5,926 nt of DNA from Streptococcus vestibularis ATCC 49124 (GTDB lineage Bacteria; Bacillota; Bacilli; Lactobacillales; Streptococcaceae): assembly GCF_000188295.1 (NCBI RefSeq), contig NZ_GL831112.1:637474-643399 (forward strand), in the 5' to 3' direction. Within the stretch, counting starts at the first letter, position 1. Each line of letters starts with the position of its first letter. Positions 1 through 5,926 of the stretch are shown here, in pieces. The position numbers were made by a program, and so were the translations under genes. Under the pieces are notes generated by a model. The model saw only the letters and a program-made list of their open reading frames with translations. It did no database searches and was not told the origin of the DNA.

Positions 1-1377
1 ATGTTTCGAAACGCTTTTGCATATATTACACGAAAATGGTCAAAGTCACTATTACTGTTAATTATTATTCTTTTGATGAGTACTCTTAGTTTGTTAGGAC
101 TTGCTATGCGAAGTGCAACCCAAGAAGCTGCATCCAAGAGTCTAGGGTCAATTACCAATAGTTTTTCAATGCAGATTAATCGTAACACGAATTCTGGAAC
201 TCCTCGAGGGGCTGGAAATCTTAAGGGAGAAGATATTAAAAAGATTAGTGAGACTAAAGGGATTGTTTCGACTATAAAACGGATAAATGGTATTGGTGAT
301 TTACTAGATCATGAGATTATCGAAACAGAGCAAACGCTACAAAATCAGTCGCCAGAACGTGCTAAAAATTTTAAGTCTACCTTGATGTTGACAGGAGTCA
401 ATGACTCATCAAAAGAAGACAAATTTGTTTCAGGTGCTTATAAACTAGTTGAAGGAGAACATCTAACCGATAAGGATCATAATCAAATCTTAATGCACGA
501 AGCTTTAGCTAAAAAGAATGGTCTTAAAGTAGGAGATAAAGTAAAGCTTAAATCTAATCTCTATGATGCTGATAACGAAAAAAGGGCTGATGAAACAGTA
601 GAAGTGACTATCAAAGGTTTATTTTCTGGTCAAAATAAAGCAGCCGTTACCTATGCTCAGGAGTTGTATGAAAACACCCTCATCACTGATCTAGACACAG
701 TAGCAAAACTCTATGGTAATACTGTAGAAACGGCTACTTATGAGGATGCCACTTTCTTTGCTAAAGGCGATCAAAATCTTGATTCCTTGATAGCAAAGAT
801 TAAAAAGTTGAATATTAACTGGTCCCTCTACGATCTTGTTAAGAGCTCGTCAAACTACCCTGCTTTACAGAAATCTATTCTTGGGATGTATCGTGTGGCA
901 AACCGTATGTTTATTGGAAGTCTCATTTTTACAAGTTTATTGCTAACCCTTCTGTTAATTTTATGGTTAAATGCTCGTCGTAGAGAAGTTGGTATCTTTT
1001 TGGCCTTGGGACTTAAAAAGACACAGGTTGCGGGTCAATTTTTAATAGAATTGCTGATGATTGCCTTACCAGCCTTTCTTTTGTCATATGGTTTAGCTAG
1101 TTTCTTTGCCGAAAAAGTTGGTAATACAGTCCTTTCCAATGTAACAGAAGGTATCAATAAGCAAATGACCAAAGAATCTCTAGCTGCAAATCTTGGTGGA
1201 GGGGCTGAGGCAGAAAGCTTCAGTAAGACTCTAACTCAGATTCATATGACAGTCCAACCTAAGCAACTTTTGGTAGTCATTCTAGTCGGTGGCTTTATCT
1301 TAAGCTTGGTATCCTTGATTTCTTCTCGCTGGCTTCTTCACAAGAAACCCAAAGACCTCTTAGTTGATGTTGAATGA
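1..1377 (+). CDS. vex3: Vex3-type ABC transporter permease (FtsX/MacB fold)
   Basis: This 458-residue membrane protein is the permease of an ABC exporter and should work with a Vex1-like permease and a Vex2 ATPase encoded upstream, outside the window. Its layout is typical of FtsX/MacB permeases: a basic N-terminus, one membrane helix at about residues 17-37, a large extracytoplasmic domain (about 38-298), then three more helices at about 303-323, 345-370 and 422-445. The motif NARRREVGIFLALGL (324-338) after the second helix is the classic FtsX-family cytoplasmic signature. Stretches such as SFSMQINR, TPRGAGN, GVNDSSKEDKFVSG, SSSNYPAL and NLGGGAE agree, from memory, with pneumococcal Vex3 (459 aa), so the gene appears full length although its ATG is the first base of the window. 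No ribosome-binding site can be checked. It ends in tandem stops (TGA TAA). The substrate is not evident. The DNA is AT-rich compared with the next gene. Confidence 0.9.
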   Translation: MFRNAFAYITRKWSKSLLLLIIILLMSTLSLLGLAMRSATQEAASKSLGSITNSFSMQINRNTNSGTPRGAGNLKGEDIKKISETKGIVSTIKRINGIGDLLDHEIIETEQTLQNQSPERAKNFKSTLMLTGVNDSSKEDKFVSGAYKLVEGEHLTDKDHNQILMHEALAKKNGLKVGDKVKLKSNLYDADNEKRADETVEVTIKGLFSGQNKAAVTYAQELYENTLITDLDTVAKLYGNTVETATYEDATFFAKGDQNLDSLIAKIKKLNINWSLYDLVKSSSNYPALQKSILGMYRVANRMFIGSLIFTSLLLTLLLILWLNARRREVGIFLALGLKKTQVAGQFLIELLMIALPAFLLSYGLASFFAEKVGNTVLSNVTEGINKQMTKESLAANLGGGAEAESFSKTLTQIHMTVQPKQLLVVILVGGFILSLVSLISSRWLLHKKPKDLLVDVE

Positions 1378-1382
1378 TAAGT

Positions 1383-1410
1383 TTGCTGCATCTATAAAAA
1401 ACGGTATAAT
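1383..1410 (+). promoter_or_regulatory. Probable promoter for vncR-vncS
   Basis: A perfect -10 hexamer TATAAT lies at 1405-1410. A weak -35 (TTGCTG, 1383-1388, three of six consensus bases) sits 16 bases upstream. Transcription would start near 1417, giving a leader of about 30 bases. No terminator hairpin is visible between vex3 and vncR, so vncRS may be read both from this promoter and by read-through from the vex genes. The hexanucleotides TCTATA (1391-1396) and TATAGA (1428-1433) form a loose inverted repeat around it, which may be chance. Confidence 0.6.
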
Positions 1411-1436
1411 GGAAGAAAGAGACCATATATAGATTA

Positions 1437-1442
1437 AAAGGA
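1437..1442 (+). promoter_or_regulatory. Ribosome-binding site of vncR
   Basis: AAAGGA lies 6 bases before the ATG at 1449. It selects 1449 over the out-of-frame ATG at 1445. Confidence 0.75.
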
Positions 1443-1448
1443 TAATGT

Positions 1449-2102
1449 ATGAAGATACTAATCGTAGAAGATGAAGTCTTGATTCGAGAAGGGATGAGCG
1501 ACTATCTCATGGAATGTGGCCATGAGGTCTTTGAAACAGGTGATGGTCATGAGGCCCTGGACCTCTTTTACAGGGAGATGCCAGATCTTGTCTTGCTGGA
1601 TATCCAGCTCCCAATCCTCAATGGTCTGGAAGTCCTCAAGACTATCCGAAAGACTAGCTCGGTCCCTGTTTTGATGCTGACGGCCTTTCATGACGAGGAC
1701 TATAAGTTGACAGCCTTTGGAGAGTTGGCAGATGGCTATCTGGAAAAGCCCTTCTCCTTGTCTCTATTGAGAGTCCGTATCGAAGCTATTTTTAAAAAGC
1801 TCCAACCTTCCCGGGTTTTCACATATGGAGATGTGCGGGTGGATTTTGAGAGTTATACCGCCAGCCTAGCTGGGCAAGCTATTTCCATGAACGCCAAGGA
1901 GTTGGAAATCTTGGAATACTTGCTCCAGCATGAAGGCAAGGCACGGACCCGATCTCAGATCCTTGATGCCGTCTGGAAGGAGACTGAGGAGATACCTTTT
2001 GACCGGGTGATCGATGTCTATATCAAGGAACTGCGAAAAAAACTAGAGCTGGACTGTATCGTTACGGTACGCAATGTCGGCTATAAATTGGAGAGACCAT
2101 GA
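1449..2102 (+). CDS. vncR: VncR, OmpR/PhoB-type response regulator
   Basis: This 217-residue cytoplasmic protein is a two-component response regulator. The receiver domain (about 1-115) has the acidic pair D8/E9, phospho-acceptor D51 in LLDIQLP, switch residue T78 in MLTAF, and K100 in YLEKPF, so all residues needed for phosphorylation are present. The C-terminal winged helix (about 122-217) has the transactivation loop, a recognition helix around RVIDVYIKELRKKLE and the wing VRNVGYKL, the OmpR/PhoB layout. Length and context match pneumococcal VncR (about 218 aa). The gene overlaps vncS by 4 bases, implying coupled translation. It is intact, but its kinase partner is broken here, so it may be phosphorylated by another kinase or act unphosphorylated. 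It is GC-richer than vex3 and contains no TTA leucine codon. The direct targets are not shown by the sequence; autoregulation with the vex genes is only a guess. Confidence 0.92.
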   Translation: MKILIVEDEVLIREGMSDYLMECGHEVFETGDGHEALDLFYREMPDLVLLDIQLPILNGLEVLKTIRKTSSVPVLMLTAFHDEDYKLTAFGELADGYLEKPFSLSLLRVRIEAIFKKLQPSRVFTYGDVRVDFESYTASLAGQAISMNAKELEILEYLLQHEGKARTRSQILDAVWKETEEIPFDRVIDVYIKELRKKLELDCIVTVRNVGYKLERP

Positions 2103-3402
2103 CCAAACGGAGTATCTTTGTAAAGATCTTTCTGATAACCTTCGCCCTCTTTAGTGGCTTAGTTATCCTGTTACACGCATCCGTCTACTTTATTTTTCCA
2201 TCGACCTATATCGAGTCGCAACGTCAGACGATTTTGAAGAAATCGCAAGTCTTGGCTGACAGTTTTCAAGGTCAGGAAGTGGGGACCATTGAGACGGTTA
2301 TTGCCCTCTATTCTAAGACTAATGATATCAAGGTCTATATTAAGGGCAAGGAAAACAAAATTCATTAGAAGTCAAGGATGACCTCCTCCTCAATCCATCT
2401 AGCCAGAATAATTCCCTGGTCATCGAAGAGCGAAAAATTCAGACTAAAGAAGGACAAGACTTAACCTTGCAATTTTTAGCGACTGTCGATTCGCAAAAGG
2501 AAGCGCGAGATATCAGTCTGGGCTTTCTTCCCTATACACTCCTTGCTTCTTTTGTTCTGTCGTTGATTGCCTCCTATCTCTATGCCCGCATGATTTCTGC
2601 TCCAATTCTTGAAATCAAGCGGATGACCAAGCGGATGAAGCGCCTGGATCGGACAGCCAGTCTCCCCATTGACTCGCAGGATGAGATCGGCGTCCTCAAG
2701 CAACACATCAACGACCTCTATCACCACCTTTTAGAAGTGATCGACAATCTAGAGCAGCAGAAACAGGAAAATCTGAAGTTGGAGCAGATAAAGGTCGAAT
2801 TTCTAAGAGGAGCTTCGCATGAACTCAAGACGCCTCTAGCTAGCTTGAAAATTATCCTAGAAAATATGCGAGATAATATTGGTCGCTACAAGGATCGAGA
2901 CCGCTATCTATCGGTTTCCCTCGATATCGTCGATGAGATGAACCAGATCGTCCTGGAAATCTTGTCCCTATCTTCTGTTCAAGAATTAGGTGATGATAAG
3001 GAGTGGATTCAGTTAGATGATGTGGTAAATCGCATACTCACTCAAAATCAAGTGTTGGTTGAGACTCGCTCCCTATCAATTGACAATTATCTTCCGGCAA
3101 CTAGTATTTTCATGAATTTAGCTATTTTGAAACTAGTTCTCTCAAATATTATCAGTAATGCTGTCAAGCATTCTGATGAGGGGGGAGTGGTTCGAATAGG
3201 TTTAGAAAATGGAGGATCTGATTTTGTCATTGAAAATACAATTGTATCTAAAGAAAATACTTCAACTAAAGCTCAATCTAAGAAAGAAGGAGGATTAGGA
3301 CTTTTTGTGGTCAAATACCTTCTAGAACATGAGGAACTTAGCTATAGATTTGAGGAAAGTCCTACGGGGAGGCGCTTTGTTATGGTCTTGCCCAAAAAGT
3401 AA
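2099..3402 (+). pseudogene. vncS: VncS sensor histidine kinase, frameshifted
   Basis: This encodes a membrane sensor kinase for VncR, but the frame is broken. The ATG at 2099 overlaps the vncR stop (ATGA) with GGAG upstream at 2090-2093. The first frame covers helix 1 (about residues 8-31) and part of the extracellular sensor, then stops at TAG 2366-2368 after 89 codons. The -1 frame is open from 2344 to the stop at 3400-3402. The lesion must lie between the other-frame stop at 2341 and the stop at 2366. Adding one A to the run at 2357-2360 gives a continuous 434-residue protein, close to pneumococcal VncS (about 442). In that numbering: helix 2 about 144-165, HAMP about 163-215, H-box SHELKTPLASLK with phospho-acceptor H241, N-box NIISNAVKHS (N350, N354), and a G2 box GLGLF from G399. 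The usual DxGxG G1 box is replaced by IENT (E379-N380). As written, the kinase is lost. A sequencing error is the main alternative. Confidence 0.88.
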
Positions 3403-3436
3403 AAAGTGACGGTTAAGGCATTAACTGTCATTTTTT
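3402..3436 (+). terminator. Intrinsic terminator after vncS
   Basis: A hairpin pairs 3407-3416 with 3421-3430 (one G-U wobble) around the 4-base loop GGCA. It is followed at once by six T residues at 3431-3436. The run of A residues before the stem can extend pairing with the T tract, so the signal may also work in reverse, although no convergent gene is present. It closes the vex/vnc unit and separates it from dexB. Confidence 0.85.
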
Positions 3437-3440
3437 GTAT

Positions 3441-3464
3441 TAAGATTAGTAAATGCTAACCTTA
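3441..3464. other. Weak hairpin downstream of the vnc terminator
   Basis: TAAGATTAG (3441-3449) pairs with CTAACCTTA (3456-3464) with one A-C mismatch around a 6-base loop. No T tract follows, so it is not a terminator by itself. It could be a remnant, a protein-binding site, or chance in AT-rich DNA. The remainder of 3465-3523 shows nothing I can name. Confidence 0.25.
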
Positions 3465-3523
3465 CATTTCAATTCTATTATTTCTCAACATTACCAAAAG
3501 TTTAAGAAATCTGGAGTATAGGT

Positions 3524-3545
3524 CATTGCAATGTTTTAAACAATG
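3524..3545. promoter_or_regulatory. Candidate operator: clustered CATTG/CAATG half-sites
   Basis: CATTGCAATG (3524-3533) is a perfect 10-base palindrome, and CAATG recurs at 3541-3545. The last two copies belong to a near-palindrome, CAATGTTT-T-AAACAATG (3529-3545), with seven of eight arm positions paired. It lies just upstream of the cre site and predicted promoter of dexB, where a sugar-responsive repressor or activator would be expected. No known regulator's site is recognised, so its function is inferred from position and symmetry only. Confidence 0.35.
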
Positions 3546-3547
3546 AA

Positions 3548-3556
3548 AGAGAACGC

Positions 3557-3562
<6 letters not shown>
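3548..3562 (-). promoter_or_regulatory. cre site (CcpA catabolite-repression element) for dexB
   Basis: Read on the minus strand, ATGCAAGCGTTCTCT matches the consensus WTGNAANCGNWNNCW at all ten constrained positions. On the plus strand the match is 8 of 10. It overlaps the likely -35 of dexB, where bound CcpA/HPr-Ser-P would block RNA polymerase. This predicts repression of dexB by glucose, as expected for an oligosaccharide-degrading enzyme. Confidence 0.72.
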
Positions 3563-5240
<1,678 letters not shown>

Positions 5241-5247
5241 AAAGAAT

Positions 5248-5294
5248 AATGGTTGTTAACTAACTGTTGGCGACCATTTTTCTCTTCTTTTCCC
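5248..5294 (+). terminator. Intrinsic terminator after dexB
   Basis: AATGGTTGTTAAC (5248-5260) pairs with GTTGGCGACCATT (5266-5278) over 13 base pairs, three of them G-U wobbles, with the loop TAACT. A pyrimidine tract rich in T (TTTTTCTCTTC and onward, from 5277) follows. The wobbles make the stem much weaker on the minus strand, so it acts chiefly on dexB transcripts. It makes read-through into galE limited. Confidence 0.85.
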
Positions 5295-5309
5295 TTACTT
5301 AAATCACGT

Positions 5310-5324
5310 TAGTCCCATGGGCTA
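5310..5324. promoter_or_regulatory. Small palindrome over the galE -35 position
   Basis: CCCATGGG (5314-5321 with its flanks) is a perfect 8-base palindrome apart from register, and the flanks TAG (5310-5312) and CTA (5322-5324) are also complementary, with one extra T in the left arm. It occupies the place where a -35 would be, so it could be an operator. No regulator is recognised. Confidence 0.3.
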
Positions 5325-5330
5325 GAATTA

Positions 5331-5339
5331 TGTTATAAT
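5331..5339 (+). promoter_or_regulatory. Extended -10 promoter for galE
   Basis: TGTTATAAT combines the TGn extension (5331-5333) with a perfect TATAAT (5334-5339). No good -35 is present at the normal distance, which the extension can compensate for. The transcript would start near 5346, about 23 bases before the gene. galE thus has its own promoter even though it follows dexB. Confidence 0.72.
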
Positions 5340-5354
5340 AATAGAAAAATAAGA

Positions 5355-5360
5355 AAAAGG
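5355..5360 (+). promoter_or_regulatory. Ribosome-binding site of galE
   Basis: AAAAGG ends 8 bases before the ATG at 5369 and supports that start. Confidence 0.65.
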
Positions 5361-5368
5361 TAAATTTT

Positions 5369-5926
5369 ATGGCAATATTAGTTTTAGGTGGGGCTGGTTA
5401 CATCGGTTCTCACATGGTGGACCGTTTGGTTGAAGCGGGGCAAGAAAAAGTCGTTGTTGTGGATAACTTGGTGACTGGTCACCGTGCGGCAGTTCATCCA
5501 GACGCTGTATTCTACGAGGGAGATTTAGCAGATCAGGACTTTATGCGTAAGGTCTTTAAGGAAAATCCTGATGTCGATGCCGTTATTCACTTTGCGGCCT
5601 ACTCACTTGTGGCTGAGTCTATGGAAAAGCCACTTAAGTATTTCGACAATAACACTGCTGGTATGGTGAAGTTGCTTGAAGTCATGAACGAATGTGATGT
5701 TAAATACATTGTCTTTTCATCAACAGCTGCAACTTACGGTATCCCAGAAGAAATTCCAATTCTTGAAACAACACCGCAAAATCCTATCAACCCATATGGT
5801 GAAAGTAAGTTGATGATGGAAACTATTATGAAGTGGTCAGACCAAGCTTACGGCATCAAGTATGTCCCTCTTCGTTACTTTAATGTAGCGGGGGCTAAGC
5901 CTGACGGTTCTATCGGTGAGGACCAT
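5369..5926 (+). CDS. galE: UDP-glucose 4-epimerase GalE, 5' part
   Basis: The first 186 codons of a UDP-glucose 4-epimerase (EC 5.1.3.2) are present, and the frame is open to the window end; the usual length is about 330-340 residues. The enzyme interconverts UDP-glucose and UDP-galactose in the cytoplasm, serving the Leloir pathway and supplying UDP-galactose for surface polysaccharides. It is an extended short-chain dehydrogenase: the NAD-binding motif GGAGYIGS (7-14), [13 protein letters not shown], the catalytic T119 in FSSTAATYG (equivalent to Ser124 of E. coli GalE), and the YxxxK pair Y143/K147 in [24 protein letters not shown] at the end is also typical of GalE. It has its own promoter and lies downstream of the dexB terminator. 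galK and galT are not seen; whether further gal genes follow cannot be told. A UDP-glucose epimerase paralogue with other substrate range is possible but less likely. Confidence 0.93.
   Translation, partial: MAILVLGGAGYIGSHMVDRLVEAGQEKVVVVDNLVTGHRAAVHPDAVFYEGDLADQDFMRKVFKENPDVDAVIHFAAYSLVAESMEKPLKYFDNNTAGMVKLLEVMNECDVKYIVFSSTAATYGIPEEIPILETTPQNPINPYGESKLMMETIMKWSDQAYGIKYVPLRYFNVAGAKPDGSIGEDH

Noticed and set aside
1409..1432. Tiny ORF MEERDHI in the vex3-vncR gap
   Set aside because: Its ATG overlaps the predicted -10, so it would not be in the transcript from that promoter, and it has no ribosome-binding site.
2351..2368. Programmed -1 ribosomal frameshifting joining the two halves of vncS
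   Set aside because: The shift direction is right, but the in-frame sequence A AAC AAA ATT does not form an X XXY YYZ slippery heptamer, since re-pairing would need a first-position mismatch, and I saw no clear stimulatory hairpin or internal ribosome-binding site. A plain one-base loss is simpler.
2467..3402. Separate gene starting at TTG 2467 for the kinase half
   Set aside because: The TTG has no well-spaced ribosome-binding site, the frame is open 120 bases further upstream with residues matching the family, and the first in-frame ATG (2590) lies after helix 2. It is the tail of vncS.

Overview
The window looks like chromosomal DNA of a low-GC Gram-positive coccus, almost certainly a Streptococcus. 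The order vex3-vncR-vncS, a DexB of exactly 536 residues with the full set of streptococcal DexB active-site residues, and a GalE beginning [16 protein letters not shown] all fit that genus. I cannot fix the species from this sequence alone. All genes are on the + strand and there is little non-coding DNA.

Bases 1-3436 hold the right-hand part of a vex/vnc locus. First comes vex3, an FtsX-type ABC permease whose partners vex1 and vex2 would lie upstream, outside the window. It is followed by a 71-base gap with its own promoter, then the OmpR-type response regulator gene vncR. The sensor kinase gene vncS overlaps vncR by 4 bases (ATGA). In this copy vncS is broken by a single-base frameshift near position 2357, so the predicted product stops after 89 residues, before the second membrane helix and the whole kinase. 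The rest of the frame is intact and would give a 434-residue kinase if one base were restored. A strong intrinsic terminator closes the operon.

Bases 3437-3629 are a regulatory gap: a weak hairpin, a cluster of CATTG/CAATG half-sites, a catabolite-repression (cre) site matching the consensus at every fixed position, and a likely promoter. They lead into dexB (3630-5240), an intracellular glucan 1,6-alpha-glucosidase that releases glucose from isomalto-oligosaccharides. dexB ends in a good terminator and appears to be a single-gene unit.

Bases 5241-5926 contain that terminator, an extended -10 promoter overlapped by a small palindrome, and the first 186 codons of galE (UDP-glucose 4-epimerase), cut off by the window end. 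dexB and galE both serve carbohydrate use (oligosaccharide breakdown; galactose/UDP-sugar interconversion) and are functionally separate from the vex/vnc system.

I see no undescribed system here. The points most worth a second look are the broken vncS, a GC-rich block covering vncR and about two thirds of vncS that suggests mosaic recombination, and the dense regulatory region in front of dexB.
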